From a virus, in IMG/VR virus record IMGVR_UViG_3300018083_000067, positions 1 through 39,137 of that record: a stretch of DNA of 39,137 nucleotides; one strand, 5' to 3'. The notes under the pieces are model-generated. The model was not told the DNA's origin, did no database searches, and saw only the letters and a list, made by a program, of their open reading frames with translations. Positions 20,115 through 28,123 of this stretch are shown piece by piece. Every line of letters begins with the position of its first letter. Position 1 is the first letter of the stretch. A program made the translations under genes and the position numbers.

Positions 20115-20294
20115 TTAATATTCGTGAGCCTTTTTTGCTTTTTTCATTAGCATCTTAGAGGCACTCGCAGCTTCTTTTTCTTCTATTTTTTCATGCTTCT
20201 TTTTTACACCCTTTTCTTTTTTTGCTTTCTCATGATATTTAGAAGCATCTTTTTTGAGGGCTTTGGCACACTTCATTTCGATCTTTTTGTGCAT
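20115..20294 (-). CDS. Lysine/alanine-rich protein, 59 aa
   Basis: About 40 percent Lys (KKIEMKCAKALKKDASKYHEK; GVKKKHEKIEEKEAASAS), a long basic helix. ATG at 20294, which is inside the previous gene (56-base overlap). Similar composition to the 65-residue protein at 1852. Possible DNA-condensing or nucleoid-like protein; no family recognised. Confidence 0.5.
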   Translation of the reverse strand: MHKKIEMKCAKALKKDASKYHEKAKKEKGVKKKHEKIEEKEAASASKMLMKKAKKAHEY

Positions 20295-20448
20295 TTTCTT
20301 TCCTTATATCTTTTATCATTTTTAATATATCAATTACCATTTGTTCGCCATCTTCTAAAGAAAAAGACTCAGAATGAATTTTCTTTTTACTAAAATAATC
20401 AGTAAAAGTAAAATCGATTTTATTGTCTTTTGTTTGTATGGATAACAT
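20239..20448 (-). CDS. Small protein, 69 aa, unknown
   Basis: Begins MLSIQTKDNKIDFTFTDYFS, probably beta-rich, then a helix (EQMVIDILKMIKDIRKEN) and a basic end. ATG at 20448, four bases after the previous stop. Overlaps the Lys-rich gene; both are kept because each has a usable start. Function unknown. Confidence 0.5.
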   Translation of the reverse strand: MLSIQTKDNKIDFTFTDYFSKKKIHSESFSLEDGEQMVIDILKMIKDIRKENAQKDRNEVCQSPQKRCF

Positions 20449-20450
20449 GA

Positions 20451-20567
20451 TTATTTTTCTTCTTCTATTTTGAAATATTCAAGACAAGCATCCATAATAG
20501 CTAAGAATTTATCTTCTTCATCATTTTCTAAATAATAATTCAATGAATTTTCAAGATATTCTTTCAT
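20451..20567 (-). CDS. Acidic micro-protein, 38 aa
   Basis: Reads MKEYLENSLNYYLENDEED and ends YFKIEEEK, one amphipathic acidic helix. ATG at 20567, AAAGAT upstream; stop two bases before the next ATG. No family recognised. Confidence 0.45.
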   Translation of the reverse strand: MKEYLENSLNYYLENDEEDKFLAIMDACLEYFKIEEEK

Positions 20568-20575
20568 AATCTTTC

Positions 20576-20752
20576 CTATTTTTTAGGTATTTTTGCACCT
20601 TGTTTACGCGCTTCTGATAAAGCAATAGCAACAGCCTGAGGCTTACTTGTAACTTTTGGACCGTGCTTTGATCCACTATGCAATTCACCTTCTTTGAACT
20701 CGTGAAGGACTTTCTTAATCTTAGGTTTCCCTTTACTCTTCCCTTTATCCAT
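20576..20752 (-). CDS. DUF6496-type protein, 58 aa
   Basis: After a Lys/Gly-rich start (MDKGKSKGKPKIKKVLHEFK) it has EGELHSGSKHGPKV and QAVAIALSEARKQGAKIPKK, the signature of the DUF6496 family, short basic proteins common in phages and bacteria and of unknown function. Usual length, intact. ATG at 20752, first gene of the small minus-strand unit facing the plus-strand promoter at 20732. Confidence 0.85.
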   Translation of the reverse strand: MDKGKSKGKPKIKKVLHEFKEGELHSGSKHGPKVTSKPQAVAIALSEARKQGAKIPKK

Positions 20753-20760
20753 GCTATAAC
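20732..20760 (+). promoter_or_regulatory. Candidate promoter of the 20791 gene pair
   Basis: TTTACT (20732-20737), 17-base spacer, TATAAC (20755-20760). Overlaps the 5' end of the divergent DUF6496 gene, which would make expression of the two directions interfere. Confidence 0.4.
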
Positions 20761-20790
20761 CCTTGTTAAATTTTAAATAGGATTTTACAC

Positions 20791-20853
20791 ATGAAAAAAT
20801 TATTAGCTAGCGGAATGTTTGTTTTTTTGACACTTAGCGTTAGTTTGAAGTAA
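20791..20853 (+). CDS. Hydrophobic leader peptide, 20 aa
   Basis: MKKLLASGMFVFLTLSVSLK, a Lys-start and hydrophobic stretch like a cut-off signal peptide, directly followed by the next start four bases after its stop. TAGGA lies about nine bases before the ATG. May be a real micro-protein or a leader peptide. Confidence 0.4.
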   Translation: MKKLLASGMFVFLTLSVSLK

Positions 20854-20857
20854 TAAA

Positions 20858-21103
20858 ATGTCTACCATTGACACAAGAAAAATTATCAATACTACCTTTA
20901 GAGTAAGATTAAGAAATAAATATATTCCAACTCTTTCTTTAACATTTTCTCTTAAAAAAGAAGCAGAAACTTGGGTTGAAGAACATGAAGAAAAATATTT
21001 AGAAAATCCTGAAATTTACCATAAATGGATTAAAGAAAATAGAAAATCAATTAAAAAAAATGGAATATTTCATATTCATATCCCATTAGAAAGATTTAAT
21101 TAA
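20858..21103 (+). CDS. Small basic protein, 81 aa, unknown
   Basis: Beta-strand-like start (TTFRVRLRNKYIPTLSLTF), then a charged helix with EAETWVEEHEEKYLENPEIYH, and a short end (FHIHIPLERF). The pattern of a strand pair followed by a helix resembles small Arc-size or AP2-like DNA-binding folds only loosely. Plus-strand, convergent with the fibre gene at 21110. No family recognised. Confidence 0.55.
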   Translation: MSTIDTRKIINTTFRVRLRNKYIPTLSLTFSLKKEAETWVEEHEEKYLENPEIYHKWIKENRKSIKKNGIFHIHIPLERFN

Positions 21104-21109
21104 ATCTAT

Positions 21110-22291
21110 TTATCGTGGATTAGTTAATATTTGTTGAAAATAAAATAAATCTATCAAAATTGTGCTTGACGCTATTGTACCAGCACTAAAAGCAAGTACA
21201 AAATTAGGAAAAATTGTTGTAGTAGGTAAAGTAGTTGCAATTACACCCAACGAAACCCCATCCATAAAAAATTCAGCAGAACTTCCTGCTGCATTTATAA
21301 CAATTTTCGCATGATGCCATCCTACTGAAGCAGGAGTTGAGGTGTTAGTAGTTGTTGGAGAAGTATTATTATTTGTATTAAGAGTCCAATTACCGGAATT
21401 TACATTGTCTGAATATCCGAACCATATACCATTTGTCCAAGCTGCTGACGTGTTTGTATCTCCAATTCCTAAAGCTAAATTGTATCTATTGCCACTTGAA
21501 GCAATTGCAATATTAAAAACCCAATCTAATGTTATTATTCCTCCACCTAAAACAATTGTACCAGATCCTTGCGAAGGTAAAGTCATGGAAATGGATCTTG
21601 CGGTTGAAGTCATTGACGAATTACCAATTACTCCAGGATGATCACTTGTTGCATTTGCTAATGATAATAACCAAGCAGATACTGTATTAAATGACCAAGC
21701 AGATGTTCCTACCAAACCACTTGTTGAAGGGAATGAAGCAACAAAATCTTCATAAATATTAAATACTGAATTTGGTATGAATAATGTTGCAGAAGAAACG
21801 CTATTGAAATTTGTCCCATTAGAAGTTAGAATATTTCCACTAGTTCCAGCTGTTGCAGGATAAGTAGCCGTTGAATAAACTGGATCAGCAGAAGCACCAC
21901 CAGATTGTAAAACTTGTCCAGAAGATCCAGGTCCTACTTTAGTAATTGTTGCAGTTCCTGCACCAACCAAAACGGTATGATTTGTCAAACCTGTAAGCTG
22001 TGTTGTAAGCGTAGAACTTGATCCATCTATTGTTATTGATCCAGTTCCTATTGTATTAAAATTATTAGAACCATCAGGATTGAGTTGTCCACCAGTATTT
22101 CCTGTTAAATGCTCAGTTGCTACACCTCCTCCAGTTAAAGAAATTACAGGACTACCTGATACACCATCGCCATTTGTTATAGCAATGCCTGTTCCGGCTG
22201 TTAGCGTTCTTCCTTTAAAAATACCATTAGTATTATCAAAAGACTGAAATCCTGATTCGCCTATATTTAAATCGTTTGCAGCACCAACCAT
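21110..22291 (-). CDS. Tail fibre or receptor-binding protein with lectin-like C-terminus, 393 aa
   Basis: Low-complexity Gly/Thr/Ser/Asn-rich repeats in the first 180 residues (for example SSGQVLQSGGASADPVYST; SGNILTSNGTNFN) as in phage fibre shafts. Residues about 190-390 look like a concanavalin/LamG-type jelly roll: IYEDFVASF, SGNRYNLALGIGD, WHHAKIVINAAGSSAEFFMDGVSLGVI. This fold usually binds host glycans. ATG at 22291 after AGGA. Last gene of the fibre block; probably a tail-spike-like adhesin. Adhesin role is inference from composition and fold. Confidence 0.65.
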   Translation of the reverse strand: MVGAANDLNIGESGFQSFDNTNGIFKGRTLTAGTGIAITNGDGVSGSPVISLTGGGVATEHLTGNTGGQLNPDGSNNFNTIGTGSITIDGSSSTLTTQLTGLTNHTVLVGAGTATITKVGPGSSGQVLQSGGASADPVYSTATYPATAGTSGNILTSNGTNFNSVSSATLFIPNSVFNIYEDFVASFPSTSGLVGTSAWSFNTVSAWLLSLANATSDHPGVIGNSSMTSTARSISMTLPSQGSGTIVLGGGIITLDWVFNIAIASSGNRYNLALGIGDTNTSAAWTNGIWFGYSDNVNSGNWTLNTNNNTSPTTTNTSTPASVGWHHAKIVINAAGSSAEFFMDGVSLGVIATTLPTTTIFPNFVLAFSAGTIASSTILIDLFYFQQILTNPR

Positions 22292-22303
22292 ATAAAAATC
22301 CTA

Positions 22304-22807
22304 TTAAGCTAAAATAAAAGTTCCCGAAGAGGAAATACTATGCCACGTTAAGTCTGAAAGCCTGAAGACCAACGTTACAATATTTCCTTGAGCCGTGCTA
22401 GTCGCTGTGCCTGCTACAGATGATAAAGTCTGACTGATTTCAATTGATTGACCTGCGCCTGCTTGTAAAACAACAGCAGAGGCTATATCTACATAAATAA
22501 TAACTGTTGATCCGGTTACAAGACTTGCAGTTGGCAAAGTTACTGTCAAAGCTGCCGTACAAAAGTATCCATTTTGTGACGAAGCTGCAAAACTAACTGC
22601 CTGATCTGACCAGGGAAAGCCATCATTAACAACGTTAATTTTTATTTGATTAGATGCGCCTAATGCAGTCAATGTTCCAGATCCAGAAGTAACAGCAATA
22701 ACATTCGCTAAAGGAACTGCGCTATTTCCATCATCTAACAGAAAAGAAGTTGGAATAATCGGAGGAATAGGGCCGCTGGAAGTTAATGTCTTATATATTT
22801 GGCTCAA
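22304..22807 (-). CDS. Fibre-associated protein starting with TTG, 167 aa
   Basis: Beta-rich and Ser/Thr/Ala-rich (IAVTSGSGTLTALGASNQIK; NGYFCTAALTVTLPTASLV; VLQAGAGQSIEIS), the last being the pattern of small carbohydrate-binding or fibre-tip domains. There is no internal Met, so translation must start at the TTG (22807), three bases after AGGTGA. Between two other fibre-block genes. Role inferred from neighbours. Confidence 0.55.
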   Translation of the reverse strand: MSQIYKTLTSSGPIPPIIPTSFLLDDGNSAVPLANVIAVTSGSGTLTALGASNQIKINVVNDGFPWSDQAVSFAASSQNGYFCTAALTVTLPTASLVTGSTVIIYVDIASAVVLQAGAGQSIEISQTLSSVAGTATSTAQGNIVTLVFRLSDLTWHSISSSGTFILA

Positions 22808-22814
22808 AGTTCAC

Positions 22815-23138
22815 CTACTCTTTCAAATAGAAATAAGATACTGAGAAATTGCCTGTACCTGCGCCATCAGCGTAAATACTAATTCCTTTTGGCAATGTAT
22901 AAAGATCGTCATCTATAATGATTGCTTCTGCTGCCGGGAATGTATGCCATCGAATCAAAGTTGTTCCACCATCTCGTGAAAAGTATAAAATAACCTCATC
23001 GTCCGACTGATTATCCAATACTAATTTCACAGGACTGAAAAGAAGACTCCCAAGCAACACAGGGGTTGGTCCTCCTGTCATGGCTTCAATTAATTCTTCA
23101 GCAGGCAACATCAATTGATTATTCCAATAATTTGACAT
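22815..23138 (-). CDS. Small virion-type protein, 107 aa, unknown
   Basis: Begins MSNYWNNQLMLPAEELIEAM, then beta-like segments (EVILYFSRDGGTTLIRWHTF; GISIYADGAGTGNFSVSYF) that look like a small jelly-roll or fibre module. ATG overlaps the previous stop. Function unknown; sits in the fibre block. Confidence 0.5.
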   Translation of the reverse strand: MSNYWNNQLMLPAEELIEAMTGGPTPVLLGSLLFSPVKLVLDNQSDDEVILYFSRDGGTTLIRWHTFPAAEAIIIDDDLYTLPKGISIYADGAGTGNFSVSYFYLKE

Positions 23139-23338
23139 TAATCCACCACTTCAGGGGGTTCATTAGATTCAGGTTTTTTCTCTTGGGCTTGTTTAGATTG
23201 TTGCATCTTTCCTAATAAAAATGCATTAAATTGATTGTTTGCATCTAATGCATCTTGTAAAGGCGAGTCAGGATCGCATGAAAATTGATAGTCTTTTCCG
23301 TTAATTTCGATAGTCATTACTGATTTGAGTTTTAGCAT
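23138..23338 (-). CDS. Small protein, 66 aa, unknown
   Basis: A beta hairpin (VMTIEINGKDYQFSCD) and an acidic, Pro-rich C-terminal tail (EKKPESNEPPEVVD). GAGG four bases before the ATG at 23338. First gene after the fibre-gene terminator; function unknown. Confidence 0.55.
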   Translation of the reverse strand: MLKLKSVMTIEINGKDYQFSCDPDSPLQDALDANNQFNAFLLGKMQQSKQAQEKKPESNEPPEVVD

Positions 23339-23358
23339 AATGCCTCATGGTTGATGTT

Positions 23359-23400
23359 TGATAAAAAACTCTTTATACATACATAAAGAGTTTTTTATCA
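23359..23400. terminator. Strong intrinsic terminator, 18-bp perfect stem
   Basis: TGATAAAAAACTCTTTAT and ATAAAGAGTTTTTTATCA are exact complements around a six-base loop. A and T tracts inside the stem allow termination on both strands. It follows the 825-residue fibre gene and partly isolates 21110-23338 from it. Confidence 0.8.
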
Positions 23401-23410
23401 ATATTTTAAT

Positions 23411-25888
23411 TTATCCTATCAACCACCAAGTAATAGTTACGTTGCCATTCAATGCCGCTGCACCATTATTCTTTGTATATACTTCAAATGATCCTGCAAG
23501 TCGTTTTACACGTTGAATAGTCATCTGAGCATCGTTTGCGCCTTCGTTTGCTATTGAAACAAAAAGCTGCGATGTTGCCGAAACTAAGCTATTAGTAATC
23601 GTGAATGTTTGAGTACCTGCGGAGGCAGTTGTAAATCCTGTGAAGGTTGCTGCACCAACGTTAAAGTTTTGCGTTGATGAAGCTGTGGGGCTTGCAACGG
23701 ATGCAGCATTAGCGACCATTGTTACAGCTCCAGCCGAGCTAAGATCAATTGAACCACCACCTGTAGTAATATCAATACCACCCGCAGCATTAGAAGCAGT
23801 CAAGACAATCGCGTTTGCGACCGCTTCAGTTGCAGTGATGTTAATGCTTGATCCAGTTGCTATGATGTCTATATCTTCACCAGCTGCAGCACCAGAAGCT
23901 AGAATATCAATACCACCTGCGGTAGATTCAATTTTGATTGAATCTTGAGCTGATTCGGTAGCTGAAATTACAACAGAACCACCAGAAGATGAAAGTGTCA
24001 AGTCTATCGAAGCACCTGTTACGGTAAGATTAGAAGCTAATGAAGCATCTAAAGAAATAGCTCCAGTAGTTAGCACATCAAAGCCACCAGTGCTGGAATC
24101 AATATCGATACCACCTCCAGCAGTATTTGCTTCAAGATTGATAGCATTCGAAGTTCCAAGACCTCCGGCAATTGTAATGCCGCCTACATCCGAATGAATG
24201 TTTACAGAGGAAACCGCTGTACCTTGGTCAGCATGCAGATCAATTGTTTCAGTTATACCACCGTTAGCATGTAGATAGATCGCTAGGGCTGCGTTTTCTG
24301 TTGATGAAACTAGAACGCTACCCAAGACTGAACTTAATGTTAAATCAATTCCTGCTCCTGTAGTAGTAACATTAGAAGCGGCTGTTCCGTCAATGCTGAA
24401 GGCAACTGCATCTAAGGTAATCGCTGTTGCTAATGAGTTACCAATCGCGACAGTTCCCGTTGATGTCCCTGTATTAATATTTGTATTACTATTTTGAGAT
24501 GCGTTTACGTTAGCAACGCCAAGCAAATTAAATGTCGTTCCACCATCGGCATTACCCAGGGTAGCTGTCTTTGTTCCTGTACCCGTCATTAGATTCAAGG
24601 CCATAGTTCCGGCAGCTCTATTTCCTGAAGCAATCGACGTAGTATGAGTACCGGAAGTCACCGCACCGGAAGCTATGTTCGTAAGAACTTGACCTAAAGT
24701 CACACCTCCAGTGTTTACATTAACGGTTTTTACTGAGTTGGCGTTAGTCGTTGCACCATCTGGACCAATATCAATAGTATCGGTCACGGCAGCCACTACG
24801 ACAGTTCCGCCACCAATGGTAATAGTCCTAGAAGCAGCAGGAGCCACATCAACCAAGCTTGCTACTGTCAATCTAGGATTGCTACCCATTAACAATTGTG
24901 CTGTGCTTGTTGTTCCTGTTCCTGAAAGTATTCTAACTATGCTTGAGGCTCCAGAAGCACCATTAGCAATATCGATAACTTGGGCAGATGCATTAGCAGC
25001 ACTTCCGATATCTATGTCTTGACCAGCGGTTGAAAGACCTAAAGTAATTAAACCAGTTTGGGCAACATCACCAATTGTTGTCGTGGCTGTCACCGCTCCA
25101 TCAATTAAAACATCGCCTGTGCCTGCTTGTAAATGCAGAGAAGCTGCTCCAGTTTGAGATCCAATTACTATAATATTAGCTGCAGCATCATCGCCAATAT
25201 GGATTTCATTTCCTCCACCATTAACTTGAAAGTCACCAGTCCCAACATCAATAGTGATTGCCCCAGCAGCAGCATTTCCAATAGTTGTGGTCCCTGCACC
25301 CACTGTATTAACTGTGACCGTTCCATTAACAGCTAATCCCGCAAGCGTAATAGTTCCATCGACAAGAAGATTCCCTACAACATGGGCATCCCCATTTACT
25401 AATAAATCATCTCCAATTGTGGCATCATCTACTACACTTAAATCAGTCCCAACAGTCATTGTAGTTGTGGAAGCAATAGAACCAGGAGCAATAAAAGTAT
25501 TAGGAATAGAGAAAATAAGCTCATGAGTTGGTGCGCTAGCCGTGACGACAATTTGATTTGAATTAACGCCAACCAAGGCAATATTACCGCCTAATGGGGA
25601 AACTGTGGTTACTCCATTAGAAAGAGTATTTAAAACACCACCGCTATTTGAGACAAGTGTCCATGATGGGACGCCTGCTACATTACCACCTTGATAGTAC
25701 ATGTTTCCCGATCCGGTAGTCCCATCGGAATTTCTGATATCAAGACTGGATAGCCATAAATAACCGGCAGCATATTGTTTATCTGTTGTATTGCTTGGAT
25801 TTCGTCCGGCAATAATCATCGGCATTAAGGCTCCGCCTTGAGGAGCATCATTATATGTAAAACTGGAAGGGAGAAAGGGAGATGACAT
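23411..25888 (-). CDS. Long repetitive tail-fibre shaft protein, 825 aa
   Basis: Almost wholly Gly/Ala/Thr/Ile/Val/Asp with a recurring 'T-x-G-(N/D)-x-(A/G)-x-x-I-x-I' pattern (for example TIGNAAAGAITIDVG; GASSIVRILSGTGTT), as in beta-helical fibre shafts. The N-terminus (MPMIIAGRNPSNTTDKQ, GYLWLSSLD) looks like a virion attachment segment; the last about 100 residues (ITNSLVSATSQLFVSIANEG) leave the repeat and could be the tip. ATG at 25888 after AGAGG. Largest gene of the fibre block; ends in a strong terminator. Shaft call from composition, target unknown. Confidence 0.75.
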   Translation of the reverse strand: MSSPFLPSSFTYNDAPQGGALMPMIIAGRNPSNTTDKQYAAGYLWLSSLDIRNSDGTTGSGNMYYQGGNVAGVPSWTLVSNSGGVLNTLSNGVTTVSPLGGNIALVGVNSNQIVVTASAPTHELIFSIPNTFIAPGSIASTTTMTVGTDLSVVDDATIGDDLLVNGDAHVVGNLLVDGTITLAGLAVNGTVTVNTVGAGTTTIGNAAAGAITIDVGTGDFQVNGGGNEIHIGDDAAANIIVIGSQTGAASLHLQAGTGDVLIDGAVTATTTIGDVAQTGLITLGLSTAGQDIDIGSAANASAQVIDIANGASGASSIVRILSGTGTTSTAQLLMGSNPRLTVASLVDVAPAASRTITIGGGTVVVAAVTDTIDIGPDGATTNANSVKTVNVNTGGVTLGQVLTNIASGAVTSGTHTTSIASGNRAAGTMALNLMTGTGTKTATLGNADGGTTFNLLGVANVNASQNSNTNINTGTSTGTVAIGNSLATAITLDAVAFSIDGTAASNVTTTGAGIDLTLSSVLGSVLVSSTENAALAIYLHANGGITETIDLHADQGTAVSSVNIHSDVGGITIAGGLGTSNAINLEANTAGGGIDIDSSTGGFDVLTTGAISLDASLASNLTVTGASIDLTLSSSGGSVVISATESAQDSIKIESTAGGIDILASGAAAGEDIDIIATGSSINITATEAVANAIVLTASNAAGGIDITTGGGSIDLSSAGAVTMVANAASVASPTASSTQNFNVGAATFTGFTTASAGTQTFTITNSLVSATSQLFVSIANEGANDAQMTIQRVKRLAGSFEVYTKNNGAAALNGNVTITWWLIG

Positions 25889-25978
25889 AGTAAAACCTCT
25901 TGTTTAAGAAGCTTCACTATGTTTTAATGAAATTAAAATTTAAAGTATCTCATTTATACACGTTTGATCACGGTGAAC

Positions 25979-26182
25979 ATGGACCAAGAGTTTTATAGTA
26001 TCAAGGAAGTGGCTGCAGTTTTTGCCGTGCATCAGATAACCATTAGGCGAGCAATCAAAAAAGGGTACCTTGTAGCTATTAGGATTGGCGGTGGAAAGCG
26101 CAGTCCATATAGGATTTCTAAGAGAGAGATTGAAGCTATTCACCACTCTATGATACAATCACTGGCTTCAAAGAAAGGATGA
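25979..26182 (+). CDS. Excisionase/MerR-like helix-turn-helix protein, 67 aa
   Basis: Reads DQEFYSIKEVAAVFAVHQITIRRAIKKGYL, then a basic IRIGGGKRSPYRISKREIEA, the pattern of the HTH_17 'excisionase family' DNA-binding domain (helix-turn-helix, wing, recognition arm). ATG at 25979 with GGTGA just ahead; a TTG five codons earlier is in frame. Opposite to the fibre genes, paired with a membrane protein downstream. As no integrase is seen, it may instead be a regulator of the moron pair. Confidence 0.75.
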   Translation: MDQEFYSIKEVAAVFAVHQITIRRAIKKGYLVAIRIGGGKRSPYRISKREIEAIHHSMIQSLASKKG

Positions 26183-26186
26183 TGTT

Positions 26187-26402
26187 ATGGAGCAAAAAAA
26201 CTGGTTTGTGCATGTAGAATGGGTTGTCGTATTGGTCACACTATTAGGTGGATTTTATCTTTTAGATGGCAAGATTGAAAGACAAGGGGCGCGAACCGAT
26301 CGTCTATATGAAATGTATTGCGATGTTCAGAAGCAAATGAAGGATGAAATTCTTTGCATGAAGAAAGAGCAGTATGAATTTATGAATGAAAATAGGAAAT
26401 AA
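26187..26402 (+). CDS. Membrane-anchored coiled-coil protein, 71 aa
   Basis: An N-terminal membrane helix (VEWVVVLVTLLGGFYLL) then a charged coiled coil (RTDRLYEMYCDVQKQMKDE) in the cytoplasm. AAGGA seven bases before the ATG. Same design as the plus-strand protein at 30370, though sequence identity is low. Could work in superinfection exclusion or as a holin-like partner; not shown. Confidence 0.6.
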   Translation: MEQKNWFVHVEWVVVLVTLLGGFYLLDGKIERQGARTDRLYEMYCDVQKQMKDEILCMKKEQYEFMNENRK

Positions 26403-26495
26403 TCACTTCTTTTTCTTCTTAGCATCTTTCTTTTTACCATGCGCCTGAAGGAAAAGGAGTAAAGTACCTAGAGTGTCTTTTTTATCTTTCTTCAT
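26403..26495 (-). CDS. Lysine-rich micro-protein, 30 aa
   Basis: A short helix between two Lys runs (MKKDKKDTLGTLLLFLQAHG, then nine mostly Lys residues). ATGA overlap with the previous gene's stop. Convergent with the membrane protein gene. Its lysine run echoes the Lys-rich C-terminus of the upstream virion protein. Confidence 0.4.
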   Translation of the reverse strand: MKKDKKDTLGTLLLFLQAHGKKKDAKKKKK

Positions 26496-28123
26496 TTCTT
26501 TTTCTTCTTCTTTTTAGCTTGTACGGCTGGTTCATATGCGCTGTAGATTGGCTCATGAGTTTCTTCATACTCATTGCCTTTACCACCTCTTTCAGTTTGC
26601 AATTTACGAATAAGTTTTGACAGTGCTGCTCCAATTGGTGATTTTGAGCCCGCTTTCCATGCTCCAATGAAGTTTTCTCCAGAAGTTTTGCGTGTTGAAA
26701 GGATGTCCGTAAGCAATGCCGCATCTTCAGATGAGATATTACCGTATTTGTAAAGCTTACCTGTATGAGGCAAGAATTGCAGGGTGTTAGTTTCAGGATT
26801 GTAACCAGCCCATTGCACCATGCGCGAAACATCTTCGCCCGTCTCAGATTCTATTCCTTTAATAAGATCGTCATATAGTGCAGCTAAATCCTTCTCAGGA
26901 ATTGGGGATGCTTCAAGTTCATCTTCATCAACTTGATGTTTCTTACCATCAACTTCTACAATAGCTTTGCCATTGCGTATTTCTTTAACCTCACCAACAC
27001 CATGCGGAGTTGCTACGGTTTCGTTTTTGGTTATTGCTTTTTGTTCCTTTGATTTTTCATAAAAATCAGCAAATTTCTTAAGATCTTCAACAGATTTAAT
27101 TTGACCAGCATCAAAAGCAGGTTTGGCAGCTTGTAATAAATTGTCTTTTACACCGGCAAATGTATCTTTACCCTCTTTTAATGCATCAAAAATACCTTTA
27201 TAAAGGTTATCAGAAAGTGCACCCCCACCCATTGTCTTAAATGCTGCCTTGAATCCTAATTTATCATCTTCAATTTTTTCGGGCACGCCATGAGGAAGTT
27301 TTTGTTCGTCCTTCGGTTCTTTGGCATAAGCATCAATATTAGCTAACAATTCAGGATCAATTTCTCCACGAACTTTACCCGCCCCACCTTTCATACCTAA
27401 AACAGCGGCAGTTTGCTCTGGGCTATTCCCAAGCTTGAGTAGATCATCAACCTTATCTTTAATTCCCAATTTCTCTAAATATTCTCTAGGATTAATAATT
27501 CCTTCAGGTTGCGTAACTTGTTGAGGTTGTGTTACACTTGTAACATTACTTAAACCTGGGGGTTGTAATGTTTGCTGTAAGTTTGATTGGTTTTGCATTT
27601 GGGGTGCTTGTGTCATGGCTGGTGAAGGCATAACATGAACACTTGGAGATGTCGGTCCTGGGTGAGCTGCTGGATTAATTCCAGTTTGTGCCGCTGTTTG
27701 TGCTGCGCCTGGTATTGCTCCCCTTCCAAATATTTGCGGGGCAGCTCTTCCTAATGCACTTCCTGCACTTCCCAAAGCTGCACCTATTGCCGGACCGGCA
27801 GCGTATCCGGCTGCTGCCGCTGGAGCTGCCATTGCTGCGGATTCTAGGATTGATTTAATGTTCTTTTGAGTTTTTGGTTCTCTGTAAGCTATTCCTCTAG
27901 CTTTTTCTTCTTCAGTTCGACCGCGAAGCATCTTGTTTTTTTGACTATATGAAGCGGATTTTCCTTTTTCTAAATATTCTCCAATTTCATCTTCATTATA
28001 TCCTTGTTTCAATGCTTCTTTAATCGATTTAGCCAAAGGGGTATTCATAGCAAGTATGGACTTGATTATTTTTGATATTGAGTATCCTTGTCCTAATGCT
28101 GTTGTTAGAGTTGCAAAAGTCAT
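26492..28123 (-). CDS. Putative internal virion (ejection) protein with KTSC-like domain, 543 aa
   Basis: N-terminal helical part (LTTALGQGYSISKIIKSIL), an Ala/Gly-rich membrane-active-looking stretch (AAMAAPAAAAGYAAGPAIG, about residues 95-115), Gln/Pro linker, helical middle, then an SH3-like segment (GVGEVKEIRNGKAIVEVDGK) and a C-terminal domain with NTLQFLPHTGKLYKYGNIS and RKTSGENFIGAWKAG that resembles the KTSC domain. It ends in a run of seven Lys. Order (between two other large helical proteins and the fibres) fits ejection proteins that cross the host envelope. Domain call moderate, role inferred. Confidence 0.6.
   Translation of the reverse strand: MTFATLTTALGQGYSISKIIKSILAMNTPLAKSIKEALKQGYNEDEIGEYLEKGKSASYSQKNKMLRGRTEEEKARGIAYREPKTQKNIKSILESAAMAAPAAAAGYAAGPAIGAALGSAGSALGRAAPQIFGRGAIPGAAQTAAQTGINPAAHPGPTSPSVHVMPSPAMTQAPQMQNQSNLQQTLQPPGLSNVTSVTQPQQVTQPEGIINPREYLEKLGIKDKVDDLLKLGNSPEQTAAVLGMKGGAGKVRGEIDPELLANIDAYAKEPKDEQKLPHGVPEKIEDDKLGFKAAFKTMGGGALSDNLYKGIFDALKEGKDTFAGVKDNLLQAAKPAFDAGQIKSVEDLKKFADFYEKSKEQKAITKNETVATPHGVGEVKEIRNGKAIVEVDGKKHQVDEDELEASPIPEKDLAALYDDLIKGIESETGEDVSRMVQWAGYNPETNTLQFLPHTGKLYKYGNISSEDAALLTDILSTRKTSGENFIGAWKAGSKSPIGAALSKLIRKLQTERGGKGNEYEETHEPIYSAYEPAVQAKKKKKKK

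Noticed and set aside
23640-25526. Several 70-100 codon plus-strand frames opposite the shaft gene
   Set aside because: Repetitive Gly/Thr/Ala coding sequence leaves antisense frames open; no start signals.
23411-25888. Repeated short motifs considered as a CRISPR or tandem DNA array
   Set aside because: The repeats are degenerate at the DNA level and are explained as protein repeats of a fibre shaft; no spacer-repeat regularity.
21110-25888. Diversity-generating retroelement with fibre-tip variable repeat
   Set aside because: No reverse transcriptase gene is present in the window and no template/variable repeat pair was seen near the fibre C-termini.
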